Source: Amaricoccus sp047275745 (GTDB taxonomy: Bacteria; Pseudomonadota; Alphaproteobacteria; Rhodobacterales; Rhodobacteraceae). From it: DNA of 64,000 bases. The notes beneath the pieces are model-generated. The model had not been told where the DNA came from. It made no database searches and saw nothing but the letters and a program-made list of their open reading frames with translations. The stretch is from contig NZ_JBKQWU010000007.1 of NCBI RefSeq assembly GCF_047275745.1, forward strand, positions 55,376-119,375. The letters are read 5' to 3'. Shown one piece after another: positions 16,798 through 25,379 of this stretch; the stretch's first letter is position 1; each line of letters opens with the position of its first letter. The translations under genes were made by a program, and so were the position numbers.

Positions 16798-17717
16798 TGG
16801 CCTACGCGCGCGTCGCCCTGATCGGCCTCGGCCTCATCGCCTCCTCGATCAGCCACGGCATCCGCCGCGCGGGTCTCCCGACCGTCGTGACCGGCTATGC
16901 CCGGACCGAGGCCACGCGGGAGGAGGCGCGCCGGCTCGGTCTCGGCGAGATCCACGACACAGCGGCCGGGGCGGCGCGGGACGCCGATCTGGTCATCCTC
17001 TGCGTGCCCGTGGGCGCGATGGCCGCCGTGATGGCCGAGATCGCGCCGGTGCTGAAGCCGGGGGCCACGCTCTCCGACGTGGGCTCGGTCAAGGGCTCGG
17101 TGATCGCGGCTGTCGGGCCGCTCGTGCCCGAGGGCGTGCATTTCGTGCCCGGCCATCCGCTCGCCGGGACCGAGCACAGCGGGCCCTCCGCCGGCTTCGC
17201 CGCGCTCTACGACAACCGCTGGATCATCCTGACGCCGCCCGCCGGCAGCGACCCGAACGCGGTGGCGGAGCTCGAGGGCTTCTGGAACGCGCTCGGCGCC
17301 AATGTCGAGGTGATGGATGCCGAGCACCACGATCTCGTCCTCGCGGTGACGAGCCACGTGCCCCATCTCATCGCCTATACTATGGTGGGCGTGGCCGACG
17401 ACCTGAGCCGCGTGACCGAGAGCGAGGTCATCAAGTATTCCGCCGCCGGTTTCCGCGATTTCACCCGCATCGCGGCGTCCGATCCGACGATGTGGCGCGA
17501 TGTGTTCCTCAACAACAAGGAGGCGACGCTCGACATTCTCGGGCGTTTCACCGAGGAGCTTTTCGCGTTGCAGCGGGCGATCCGGCTGGGAGACGGCGCG
17601 CATCTCCACGCCTATTTCACCCGGACCCGTGCGATCCGGCGCGGCATCATCGACGCGGGCCAGGACACCGCCGCGCCGGACTTCGGCCGCGGCGTCTCGC
17701 CGGTTCCGGCGGAATAG
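16797..17717 (+). CDS. tyrC: Prephenate/arogenate dehydrogenase
   Basis: NAD(P)-dependent tyrosine-pathway dehydrogenase (306 aa). The N-terminal Rossmann motif is 'VALIGLGLIASSISHGIRRAG'. The conserved region 'VGSVKGSVI' and the His pair of 'FVPGHPLAGTEHSGPSAGF' give the family signature, followed by the helical dimerisation domain with 'LAVTSHVPHLIAYTMVG'. It oxidatively decarboxylates prephenate or arogenate. It is translationally coupled to hisC, so dehydrogenase and transaminase steps of tyrosine synthesis are made together. There is no ACT domain, so feedback control would not be through one. Confidence 0.93.
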   Translation: MAYARVALIGLGLIASSISHGIRRAGLPTVVTGYARTEATREEARRLGLGEIHDTAAGAARDADLVILCVPVGAMAAVMAEIAPVLKPGATLSDVGSVKGSVIAAVGPLVPEGVHFVPGHPLAGTEHSGPSAGFAALYDNRWIILTPPAGSDPNAVAELEGFWNALGANVEVMDAEHHDLVLAVTSHVPHLIAYTMVGVADDLSRVTESEVIKYSAAGFRDFTRIAASDPTMWRDVFLNNKEATLDILGRFTEELFALQRAIRLGDGAHLHAYFTRTRAIRRGIIDAGQDTAAPDFGRGVSPVPAE

Positions 17718-17751
17718 CGATTCGCGGATCTGTGCGAGCCAGATCGGGGGC

Positions 17752-19377
17752 TCAGATCACCGACCAGTCTCCGGCGGCGAGCGCGAAGGCCGCGATCGTG
17801 GCGTTTGCTCCGGCATGCGCCGCCACGGCCGGCCCGAGCCTGCCCGCGCGCAACGTGATGAGCCCGAAGACCAGACCCGACAGGAATCCGGCCAGCCAGC
17901 GGTCATGGAGCAGCGCGAAGAGCGCCGAGCTTGCGATGAGCGCGAAGACGCGGAGACGCCCGGTCGGGGTCCTGCCCAGAAGATAGTCGCGAAAGAACAG
18001 TTCCTCCACGACCGGCACGAGGATCGCCGTCGCGACGAGCCGGGCGGTGACCCAGAGCAACAGGTTCTCCGGCGACAGCCGCGAGAGCCGCTCGACCAGG
18101 GCCATGTCGCCGGGATCGGCGGGCGCGCGGGTCAGCACCCATGCGAGACCGATCAGCGGCCCGAGGGCAAGGCCGAGGCGATCCGGTCGCCAGTCGATCA
18201 CCCGATAGGCGGGCAGGAACAGGACCAGCGCCGCGGCGATCGCGCCGGCGCGCAGCGGATACCAGAGGTCGGGCAGCGTCGCGAAGGCCGCCGCCGCCGT
18301 CCCCGTCAGCATCATCACGACGAAGGGCACGATCCGCGCCGCGACCGGATCGGCCAGAATCGGTGGCGGGGCGATGACGGTCCGGACCCGCTCGGACCGG
18401 AAAACCGGGGCCGCGCGCCCGAGCCAGATGAGGGCGAAGGAGAGCAGGGTGAAAAGAAGCCAGCCCGCGTTCGAATGGAAGCCGTTGACGGCGAGATCCG
18501 GCGCACCTCCCGCGCCGATCGCGATCAGACCCGCGATCCGGAGGATGTTGAGCGCGAGGCTGAGGACGATGCCGAGCGGGATCAGCAGGAGCGCGGCGGG
18601 AAAGCGGAGGCGCGTGCGATCGAAGAAGATCCAGGCCGAGATGAGCGCCGTGATCAGGACGACGCCCTGAACTCCGGAACAGCCATCCGCGATCATCACG
18701 ACGAAATCCCCGGACCCGACCAGGAACGCGGGCTCGTCGAGATACACCTCGGCTCCGGCGAGTCGCAGCAGCCCGACAACTCCGCTGAGCGTGAGATGCG
18801 CGAGACCGTCGATTCGCCAGATCACGTCGAGCGCCTCGACCAGCCCGGGCAGCAGGAAGCCGGCGCCCAGGATGGCGGCGAACATCCCGGGCTCGGCGCG
18901 GATGACCGCCGCCCAGACACCGGTGCTCGCCAGCCAGAGCGCCGCCGCGCCGGCCGCCAGAGCGCCGCCGAGGACCCAGCAGGCGAGCGCCGCCGGCAGC
19001 GCGCGCACCGGATCGAGGACGGGCGCGAAGGCGGGTGCGAGGATCAGGCCGAGCCCGGCCGCGTGGGCGAGCGCGCAGCGGAAACCCGCGGCGGGTGCGC
19101 GCCGCTCCCGCGTCAGGGCCCTCGCCACTCCGGCGCGAGCGGATGCGTGGAGCGCGATCAGGCTCACGATTGCCGCGAACTTGAGCCCGAGCCCGCCCGC
19201 CAGCGCGCAGGCTCTGGGGGAGGCTGTGATCGCGCAATCGACCGGGCGGGCGAACTGATAGATCCATGCGATGAACAGGAGTTCGCCAGCGAGCAGCGCG
19301 ACGGCGACCACCGCGACGGGGAGCGCCCGAGCGCCCCGTTTCCGCGCGTCTCGCGATGGGGCCGCGAGATCCGTCAC
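17752..19377 (-). CDS. xrtE: Exosortase E / CPBP protease fusion (VPEID-CTERM type)
   Basis: 541-aa polytopic membrane protein with two enzyme domains. The first is an exosortase: catalytic Cys233 in 'MIADGCSGVQGVV', Arg280 in 'LSLALNILRIAGLI' and His301 in 'VNGFHSNAGWLL'. The second, from about residue 345, is a CPBP intramembrane protease: 'VVEELFFRDYLLGR' (Glu458, Glu459, Arg463), His491 and His521. This architecture defines the exosortase E/protease of the VPEID-CTERM sorting system, which cuts and anchors C-terminally tagged exported proteins. Start is GTG 19377, with only a weak ribosome site. No substrate with a VPEID tail was found in the window. It is convergent with tyrC. Confidence 0.88.
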   Translation of the reverse strand: MTDLAAPSRDARKRGARALPVAVVAVALLAGELLFIAWIYQFARPVDCAITASPRACALAGGLGLKFAAIVSLIALHASARAGVARALTRERRAPAAGFRCALAHAAGLGLILAPAFAPVLDPVRALPAALACWVLGGALAAGAAALWLASTGVWAAVIRAEPGMFAAILGAGFLLPGLVEALDVIWRIDGLAHLTLSGVVGLLRLAGAEVYLDEPAFLVGSGDFVVMIADGCSGVQGVVLITALISAWIFFDRTRLRFPAALLLIPLGIVLSLALNILRIAGLIAIGAGGAPDLAVNGFHSNAGWLLFTLLSFALIWLGRAAPVFRSERVRTVIAPPPILADPVAARIVPFVVMMLTGTAAAAFATLPDLWYPLRAGAIAAALVLFLPAYRVIDWRPDRLGLALGPLIGLAWVLTRAPADPGDMALVERLSRLSPENLLLWVTARLVATAILVPVVEELFFRDYLLGRTPTGRLRVFALIASSALFALLHDRWLAGFLSGLVFGLITLRAGRLGPAVAAHAGANATIAAFALAAGDWSVI

Positions 19378-19499
19378 CGTCCGGCCCGGAACGGGTGATG
19401 TCGCGCAGCGCGGATCATCGGTAGGCTTCCCATGTGTGAACTCCCCGGCGTGGCACGACGCCGGCGGCGCGGCCCTGGGGTCCAGCTATGGTCCAAAAG

Positions 19500-19523
19500 G
19501 CTCCCGTTTGCTTAACGGGGAGC
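19500..19523 (-). terminator. Hairpin with T-run on the minus strand upstream of upp
   Basis: GCTCCC-GTT pairs with AAC-GGGGAGC (nine pairs, one bulged G, loop TGCTT). Read on the minus strand it is followed by CTTTTGG, the form of an intrinsic terminator. No minus-strand gene ends here, so it may instead end an unseen small RNA or be a leader element. The rest of the 19378-19645 gap shows nothing else. Confidence 0.35.
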
Positions 19524-19645
19524 GATCGTGTGTCCGCGGCCGCCTGACGCGACTTCGCCGTTGCCGATCCCGCGCGGCTGCGCGACATAGGGTCCGGGGA
19601 CCGGACGCCGAACCGCGGGACCCTTTCGATCCGGAGGCCGAGGAC

Positions 19646-20284
19646 GTGACCGAGATGCCGCATCTGACCGTCGTGAAACACCCGCTGGTGCAGCACAAGC
19701 TGACGCTGATGCGCGAGCGCGAGACTTCGACCGCGGGCTTCCGGCAACTCCTGCGCGAGATCAGCCTGCTGCTCGCCTATGAGGTCACGCGCGACCTGCC
19801 GATGACGACGCGCTGGATCGAAACGCCGTTGACCGAGATGGAATCGCCGGTGCTGAGCGGCAAGAAGCTCGCGCTCATCTCGATCCTCCGGGCGGGGAAC
19901 GGGCTCCTCGACGGCGTGCTCGAACTGATCCCCTCGGCGCGGGTCGGTTTCGTCGGCCTCTACCGCGACGACGCGACGCTGAAGCCGGTCCAGTACTACT
20001 CGAAGGTGCCGGCGGACCTCGAAGAGCGGGTGGTGATCGCGCTCGATCCGATGCTTGCCACCGGCAATTCCTCGGTGGCGGCGATCGATCTCCTGAAGGA
20101 AGCCGGGGCGAAGGACATCCGCTTCCTCTGCCTGCTCGCCGCGCCGGAGGGGGTCGCGCGGATGAAGGAGGCGCATCCGGACGTGCCGGTGATCACCGCC
20201 GCGCTCGACAAGAGGCTGAACGAGAAGGGATATATCGTCCCCGGTCTCGGCGACGCCGGGGACCGGCTCTTCGGGACGAAGTAG
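19646..20284 (+). CDS. upp: Uracil phosphoribosyltransferase
   Basis: Pyrimidine-salvage enzyme (212 aa) making UMP from uracil and PRPP. 'PHLTVVKHPLVQHKLTLMR' is the usual N-terminus; the PRPP-binding loop is 'VVIALDPMLATGNSSVAAID', and 'ISILRAGNGLLDGVLELIP' and the uracil-binding end 'YIVPGLGDAGDRLFGTK' are intact. The GTG at 19646 is chosen because GGAGG at 19633-19637 has ideal spacing; ATG 19655 is the alternative. The stop lies 8 nt from the stop of the convergent oxidoreductase gene. It is a single-gene unit here. Confidence 0.95.
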   Translation: MTEMPHLTVVKHPLVQHKLTLMRERETSTAGFRQLLREISLLLAYEVTRDLPMTTRWIETPLTEMESPVLSGKKLALISILRAGNGLLDGVLELIPSARVGFVGLYRDDATLKPVQYYSKVPADLEERVVIALDPMLATGNSSVAAIDLLKEAGAKDIRFLCLLAAPEGVARMKEAHPDVPVITAALDKRLNEKGYIVPGLGDAGDRLFGTK

Positions 20285-20292
20285 CGCCGCCC

Positions 20293-21294
20293 TTAGGCCG
20301 GGACCGAGCCGAGCGCCTTCATCGCACTCGCCGCGATCTCGAAGGATCGCTTGCGCGCTGCGTGGTCGTGGATCTGCCCGGTCAGGATCACCTCGTCGGG
20401 GGAGTAACGTTCGATCAGCGAGGCGAGCGTCCGCTCCACCGTCTCGGGCGATCCGACCGCCGTCACCGAGAGCGCCTCGTTCGCCATCGCGAGCGCGGCT
20501 GGCGGCACGGCGGTCTCGATATCCTCGATCGGCCGCGGCAGTGGCCCGGGCTGGCCGGTCCGGAGCCGCACGAAGGCGAGCTGCATCGAGGTCCGCAGCC
20601 GCCGCGCCTCGGCGTCGGTCTCCGCGGCGAAGACGTTGATCGCCAGCATGAACCGCGGCCGCGCCAGCGTCTCGGAAGGCCGGAAGGTCTCTCGATAGAC
20701 CGCGAGCGCCTGATCGAGCGCCTGGGGCGCGAAATGCGAGGCGAAGGCGTAGGGCAGGCCGAGATGCGCGGCGAGTTGCGCGCCATAAAGGCTGGAGCCG
20801 AGAATCCAGACCGGCACGTGGGTGCCGGTGCCCGGGACGGCGCGCACCAGCCGCGTGGCGTTGTCGTCGTCGAAATAATCCATGAGCTCAAGCACATCGC
20901 GCGGGAAGTTGTCCGCGTTGTCGAACCCCCGGCGCAGCGCGCGGGCGGTGTTCATATCCGTGCCGGGCGCGCGTCCGAGCCCGAGGTCGATGCGATCGGG
21001 GAAGAGCGTCGCCAGCGTGCCGAAGGCTTCCGCCACCATGAGCGGCGCGTGGTTGGGCAGCATGATCCCGCCCGCGCCGACCCGCATCCGGCTCGTGGCG
21101 GCGGCGACCTGGCCGATCACGACCGCCGTCGCCGCGCTGGCGATCCCGGGCATGTTGTGATGCTCGGCGAGCCAGTAACGGTGATAGCCGAGCCCCTCGG
21201 CATGGCGCGCGAGATCGAGCGTGTTGGTCAGCGCCTCGCGCGCGGTGGACCCTTCCGGAATCGGCGAGAGGTCGAGAAGCGAATAGGGGATCAT
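20293..21294 (-). CDS. LLM class flavin-dependent oxidoreductase
   Basis: 333-aa luciferase-like monooxygenase family protein (MsnO8/alkanal-type subgroup), expected to use reduced FMN. Landmarks are 'MIPYSLLDLSPIPEGSTARE', 'HRYWLAEHHNMPGIASAA', 'RMRVGAGGIMLPNHAPLMVA' and 'FPDRIDLGLGRAPGTD', the standard order of this subgroup. GGAGG with 6-nt spacing fixes the start at ATG 21294, not the upstream in-frame ATG. The substrate is unknown. It is monocistronic and convergent with upp. Confidence 0.92.
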   Translation of the reverse strand: MIPYSLLDLSPIPEGSTAREALTNTLDLARHAEGLGYHRYWLAEHHNMPGIASAATAVVIGQVAAATSRMRVGAGGIMLPNHAPLMVAEAFGTLATLFPDRIDLGLGRAPGTDMNTARALRRGFDNADNFPRDVLELMDYFDDDNATRLVRAVPGTGTHVPVWILGSSLYGAQLAAHLGLPYAFASHFAPQALDQALAVYRETFRPSETLARPRFMLAINVFAAETDAEARRLRTSMQLAFVRLRTGQPGPLPRPIEDIETAVPPAALAMANEALSVTAVGSPETVERTLASLIERYSPDEVILTGQIHDHAARKRSFEIAASAMKALGSVPA

Positions 21295-21391
21295 CCGGGC
21301 CTCCGCGGGCAATGTCTTCCGGGGCATATAGTCCGCCGGCCCGTCCGTTAAAGCCTCCGAGCGAAGCTCCGCCCGTCTCGCCCCCGGGGTC

Positions 21392-22978
21392 TCAGGGCCG
21401 CGAGCCGAAGGCGGCGAGGAATCGGTCGCGGAACGCTTCCATCGGCCAGACCGGCGCGTCCCCGGACGGGATGAGCCCCTCGACCCAGTTCCAGCCGGTC
21501 ACGTACCGGACCAGATCGGGCGGGCCGATCACATGGGCGGGCACGTCTCGCGACGCCGGTTCACCCGCGACGAAGCCTGCCGGTTGATGATCACCGAGAA
21601 CGACGAGCAGGGGCGCGCGGTGGCCCTGACGGGCGGAGAAGGAGAGCACGGCCTCGAGCGCGTAGTCGATCGCGGCGCGGTACTGGGCGCGCACCTTGTC
21701 GTGATCGCGCCACAGAGCCTGGGGGCTCTCGCCCGTGGTCGCCCAGCGGCTGAAGATCGCGCCGTCGCCGACCTCCTCCCAGTCGATCAGTGGCGGGATC
21801 GGCGTCCAGGGCGCATGGGATGACAGGAGCGCGATCTGCGCGATCACCGGCGGCCGGGTGGCCTGATCGAGTACCATCCGCTCGAAGGCGGCGAGTGTGT
21901 ACTGGTCGGGCATGGTCACCCAGTTGAACGGCTCACCGGCATATCCGAGATCCTTCGCGGCGAGGACGATATCGTAGGCGAAATACTGCGCCTCGGGCCA
22001 GATCATCGTGATCCCCGGCATGACGGCGACGCTCTCCCAGCCGCCCCTCTGGGCGAGGCGCAGCAGGTTGAGGCGCGGGCTCGCGATCAGGGCGCCGTAG
22101 CGCGCCTGCGAGTCGACCCTCACCCCTGCGAGCAGCGTGCCGTGGGCGAACCAGCTCTGTCCGCCGACCGTGGGCGCCGTCAGCCAGCCCGACCGCGCGA
22201 CGAGGCCCGACGCCGCGAGTTCCTCCTGGCCCGCCGCGAGCCTCGCCAGCACTGTCGGGCCATAGAGCGGGTTCTCGAGCGCCGAACGGCCGTAGGATTC
22301 GACGAAGATGATCACGATGTCACGGCCGCGGAGCGCCGGAAGCAGGTCATCCGGCGGCGTGCCGATGTAGGGGTCGCGCGCCGCCTCGATCCGGAGGCGT
22401 TCGAGATCCTCGCTCGCCTCGACCGCGTTCTGCAGGTGCTGGACGGAGAACCGCGTGGTCCGGGCCGCCGAGAAGGGGACGCTCACGCCACCGAGGTCGA
22501 GCAGCGGAAGAACGAGCGCCGCGAGAAACAGCGGCCGGAGCCAGGTTCTGCCGCGGTGCCGCCTCGGAGCAAGCTTCGCGATCCGGCCGGTCGCCCACCA
22601 GACCGCGAGCGCGAAAACGAAGATGAGCGCGACGGTCAGCAGGCAGAGGAGCAGGGTCAGGGGCGTGCCGATCGTGCCGGCCGCGAGACGCACGGTCGCG
22701 GGGATAAGTTCGCCATCGACCGCGGGATTGAACGGCCGGGCGAAGATCGCATAGGCGGCGAGATCGGCGCCCCGGAGCATCGCGATCGCGACGAGGGCGG
22801 CGGCGAGGATCGTTCGGGCGGCGACCAGTACCCACCCGCGAAAGAGCATCAGTCCGAGCACGACGACGGGCAGTTCGAGCGGAAAGGTCAGCGACTCGAC
22901 CGACACCGCCGTGGAGGAATGGTCGTGCAGGATCAGCGTGACCCAGAGCAGCGCGAACGCGGCCAGCGTGCCGATCAT
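21392..22978 (-). CDS. Membrane sulfatase-like / phosphoglycerol transferase-like enzyme
   Basis: 528-aa protein with about five N-terminal membrane helices (residues 1-165) and an extracytoplasmic alkaline-phosphatase-superfamily domain. 'DIVIIFVESYGRSAL' gives the metal-binding start and likely nucleophile region; 'TAPTVGGQSWFAHGTLLAG', 'SSHAPWTPIPP' and 'PLLVVLGDHQPAG' follow, as in LTA-synthase/OpgB/phosphoethanolamine-transferase relatives. It is the last gene of a three-gene operon, overlapping the FkbM gene by 4 nt. With a CDP-alcohol phosphotransferase upstream, it probably modifies an envelope lipid or glycan. The exact donor and acceptor cannot be read from sequence. Confidence 0.85.
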   Translation of the reverse strand: MIGTLAAFALLWVTLILHDHSSTAVSVESLTFPLELPVVVLGLMLFRGWVLVAARTILAAALVAIAMLRGADLAAYAIFARPFNPAVDGELIPATVRLAAGTIGTPLTLLLCLLTVALIFVFALAVWWATGRIAKLAPRRHRGRTWLRPLFLAALVLPLLDLGGVSVPFSAARTTRFSVQHLQNAVEASEDLERLRIEAARDPYIGTPPDDLLPALRGRDIVIIFVESYGRSALENPLYGPTVLARLAAGQEELAASGLVARSGWLTAPTVGGQSWFAHGTLLAGVRVDSQARYGALIASPRLNLLRLAQRGGWESVAVMPGITMIWPEAQYFAYDIVLAAKDLGYAGEPFNWVTMPDQYTLAAFERMVLDQATRPPVIAQIALLSSHAPWTPIPPLIDWEEVGDGAIFSRWATTGESPQALWRDHDKVRAQYRAAIDYALEAVLSFSARQGHRAPLLVVLGDHQPAGFVAGEPASRDVPAHVIGPPDLVRYVTGWNWVEGLIPSGDAPVWPMEAFRDRFLAAFGSRP

Positions 22979-23730
22979 GTGTCACCCTCCTCGACGCGGC
23001 GCGCGTAGACGTCGCCGGAGCGCCCCGCGCGGGAGATCAGCGTGGAGATGCCCGCCGCGTCGGTCCAGTCCTCCAGCACGAAACCGGGCGCTTCCCCGGC
23101 GATGAAGTTGAACCGGTAGTCGCCGAGTTCGCCGATCCGGGCAAGGCTCGCGCGGGCGACGCCGGGCAGGGCGGGTAGCGTTTCGAATGCGATCCAGTCG
23201 ACCGGCGCCCGGAGGCCCGCCAGCACCGCGTCCTCGAAACCCTCGACGTCGATCTTGACGAAACGCGGGCGTCCATGGGCCGCGATGAGCGCGTCGAGCG
23301 TCGTGACCTCCACCGTCTCGGCCGCGTCCCAGCGGACATGGCCGAAGCCCTTGGTGGCCGCCATGTGCTCCGCGAAGCCGGGGGCGAGCGAGGCGACCGT
23401 CGGATGAAGCCGCGGGATCGCGAGGCGGGCCGTTCCGGCCCGCGCACCCGCCGCCGCGCCGACCAGGGTCACGCCGGGTGGCAGATCGCGCTCCAGGAAG
23501 GCGCGCAGCAGCGGTTGCGGCTCCAGCGCCACGACGTGCGCCCCCGCCGCGACCATCGCCCGGGTCCGGTTTCCGACATGCGCGCCGATATCGAAGGCGA
23601 GATCGCCGGGCCGCAGGATGCCGCGGTAGAGCCGGGCGAGCGCCCGGGCCTTCCACGGCCGCGCGCGATAGATCAGGAGCGAGCGCGCCAGCCCGGCCAA
23701 GGCGCGCGCGCCGGTCCCGGCGCCTGTCAT
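22975..23730 (-). CDS. FkbM family methyltransferase
   Basis: 251-aa SAM-dependent methyltransferase. The SAM site is 'RPGDLAFDIGAHVGNRTRAM', followed by 'VVALEPQPLLRAFLERDLP' and the FkbM core 'TLDALIAAHGRPRFVKIDVEGFEDAVLAGL'-type sequence at residues 150-185. FkbM enzymes O-methylate sugars or polyketides. It overlaps both neighbours by 4 nt (ATGA), so it is translated with the CDP-alcohol phosphotransferase and the sulfatase-like enzyme. Methylation of a surface glycolipid or polysaccharide is a reasonable inference. Confidence 0.88.
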   Translation of the reverse strand: MTGAGTGARALAGLARSLLIYRARPWKARALARLYRGILRPGDLAFDIGAHVGNRTRAMVAAGAHVVALEPQPLLRAFLERDLPPGVTLVGAAAGARAGTARLAIPRLHPTVASLAPGFAEHMAATKGFGHVRWDAAETVEVTTLDALIAAHGRPRFVKIDVEGFEDAVLAGLRAPVDWIAFETLPALPGVARASLARIGELGDYRFNFIAGEAPGFVLEDWTDAAGISTLISRAGRSGDVYARRVEEGDT

Positions 23731-24470
23731 CTCCGTGCCAGCCGCCGCAGGTCGCGTGCGAACGACCAGGAGAGCAGCCCGAGCGCGGCCGCCGCGATGG
23801 CGCTCGAGAGCGGCGGCGCGATCGGCGGCGCGAGCAGCAGGGTGAGCGCCGCGAGCTGCGCGACGCAGACCGCCTTGCGGCGCCAGGACGGCGCGAGAGG
23901 CGCGGCGAAGGCCGGGCGCACCCAGCCGAGGCCGAGGAAGGCATAGCGCATGAACCCGAGGGCGAGCACCCAGGGGCCGGCCTTGTCCATCTGCCAGACG
24001 AGAAGCGCCAGCGCGAGGCCGGTCAGCGCGTCGACCTCCATGTCGAACCGGGCCCCGAAGGCGGAGGCGAGGCCCGACCGGCGCGCCAGCCAGCCGTCGA
24101 TCCCGTCGAGCGCGAGCAGCGCGGCCGAGGCGAGCGCGAACCCCCAGGACGCCGCCGGGCCGGGCACCTGGCCCGCGAGCGCCGCCCCTCCGAGGAGCGC
24201 CGCGCCCGCCGCCCGGAAGAGCGTGATCACATTGGCACCGCCGAACCGGTCCGGCGGGTGGAATGCGTCGAGCCGCCCCTGCGCCACGGCGATGATGACC
24301 GCGAAGATGCCAAGCGCGATACAGGCGGGGGCCGCGCTCTCGAAAGCGGTGGAGGCGGAGAGGATCATCACCGCCGCGATGGGAAGCGCGGCCGCCCAGA
24401 GGCCGCGTCGGGCGCTCCAGGCCGAGGCGGAGGTCGAGGCGGGGACGAGAGCGGCGCGCGGCTGGGTCAT
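23727..24470 (-). CDS. CDP-alcohol phosphatidyltransferase family protein
   Basis: 247-aa polytopic membrane enzyme. The catalytic signature D-G-x-x-A-R...G...D-x3-D is visible in 'LDGIDGWLARRSGLASAFG' followed by 'ARFDMEVDAL'. About six hydrophobic segments follow the family pattern. It would transfer a phospho-alcohol headgroup from a CDP-linked donor. Phosphatidylglycerol, inositol or an unusual alcohol are all possible. It is first in a three-gene operon with an FkbM methyltransferase and a sulfatase-like enzyme. The promoter should lie in the 80-nt gap divergent from cytochrome b561. Confidence 0.88.
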   Translation of the reverse strand: MTQPRAALVPASTSASAWSARRGLWAAALPIAAVMILSASTAFESAAPACIALGIFAVIIAVAQGRLDAFHPPDRFGGANVITLFRAAGAALLGGAALAGQVPGPAASWGFALASAALLALDGIDGWLARRSGLASAFGARFDMEVDALTGLALALLVWQMDKAGPWVLALGFMRYAFLGLGWVRPAFAAPLAPSWRRKAVCVAQLAALTLLLAPPIAPPLSSAIAAAALGLLSWSFARDLRRLARR

Positions 24471-24550
24471 CGCCGCCCCTCCGGTTTGGAGCGGCTCCGG
24501 GCTTCTGCTATCGTCGGGACGGTTCGCAGCGGGAGAAGGAACGGCGTCAT

Positions 24551-25102
24551 ATGGGCTACGGGACCGTCTCCCGCCTCTTTCACTGGATCACGGTGGCAAT
24601 CGTGATCGTCATGATACCGGTCGGATTGACGATGGTCGAGGAGGTGCCGCGCGCGCTTCAGGACCGTCTCTTCATCCTGCACAAGGGGCTCGGCGCCTGC
24701 TTCCTGGTTTTCATTCTCGCCCGGATCGCCTGGCGCGTCCTGAACCCGCCGCCGCCCCTGCCCGCGGATCTGCCGCGCGCGCAGCGTCTGGCCGCCTCTG
24801 CGGTGCATCTCCTGCTCTACGCGCTGCTCCTGACCATGGCGGTCAGCGGCTACGTCCGGGTGACGGCGGGGGGATTTCCGATCGAGCTTTTCGACGCGCT
24901 CGGGCTTCCACCGGCGTTCGGGAAGAACGAGGCCGTGGCCGAAGCCGCGAAGGCCGTGCATGCGACGGCCAAGACGGTGCTGATCGCCGCCATCGCGCTC
25001 CACCTCGGCGCCGCGCTCTATCACGGGCTGGTGCTGCGGGACGGGATACTGGCCCGGATGTGGCCGCCGGTCGGGCGGGTCGGCCCATCTGCCCGGCGCT
25101 AG
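24551..25102 (+). CDS. Cytochrome b561 family protein
   Basis: 183-aa four-helix di-heme b-type cytochrome of the inner membrane. The histidines expected to ligate heme are seen in 'VSRLFHWITVAIVIVM', 'LFILHKGLGACFLVFI', 'AVHLLLYALLL' and 'IAALHLGAALYHGLV'-type segments. Such proteins transfer electrons from quinol, for example to superoxide or periplasmic partners. GGGAGAAGGA precedes ATG 24551. It is divergent from the CDP-alcohol phosphotransferase operon and has no adjacent partner gene. Confidence 0.92.
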   Translation: MGYGTVSRLFHWITVAIVIVMIPVGLTMVEEVPRALQDRLFILHKGLGACFLVFILARIAWRVLNPPPPLPADLPRAQRLAASAVHLLLYALLLTMAVSGYVRVTAGGFPIELFDALGLPPAFGKNEAVAEAAKAVHATAKTVLIAAIALHLGAALYHGLVLRDGILARMWPPVGRVGPSARR

Positions 25103-25377
25103 CGCCGGTGGTCCGAGCCCTTGCTGTGGGTCGGCTTGATGAAGACCTTCTCGACCGCGCCGAGCAGGGTGACCCCAAGGTCGACGACCGGCTGTGCCGG
25201 GCCGAACCGGGAGGGCCAGCCGAACCACCCGGCTTCGATCCGGGCGCGCAGGCGGCGCTCGCCTTTGGCGCGAGTGACCTCATCCGTTGGGCTGGTATTT
25301 CGCGGTGCAGCATAGACGGTCGAGCGGAGTGACGCCGGAGCTCGGCGTGGGGGACGAAGCGGGAACGTGTAGGCCAT
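25099..25377 (-). CDS. Hypothetical protein (92 aa)
   Basis: I do not recognise this protein. It is basic at both ends and has a well-composed centre, 'RIEAGWFGWPSRFGPAQPVV' then 'DLGVTLLGAVEKVFIKPTHS'. The 3' half has the G/C third-position pattern of real genes here, while the first about 40 codons are less biased. There is no clear ribosome site at ATG 25377. It converges on cytochrome b561 with a 4-nt overlap. No signal peptide or convincing membrane helix is seen. It could be a true short gene or a chance frame. Confidence 0.45.
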   Translation of the reverse strand: MAYTFPLRPPRRAPASLRSTVYAAPRNTSPTDEVTRAKGERRLRARIEAGWFGWPSRFGPAQPVVDLGVTLLGAVEKVFIKPTHSKGSDHRR

Positions 25378-25379
25378 GG

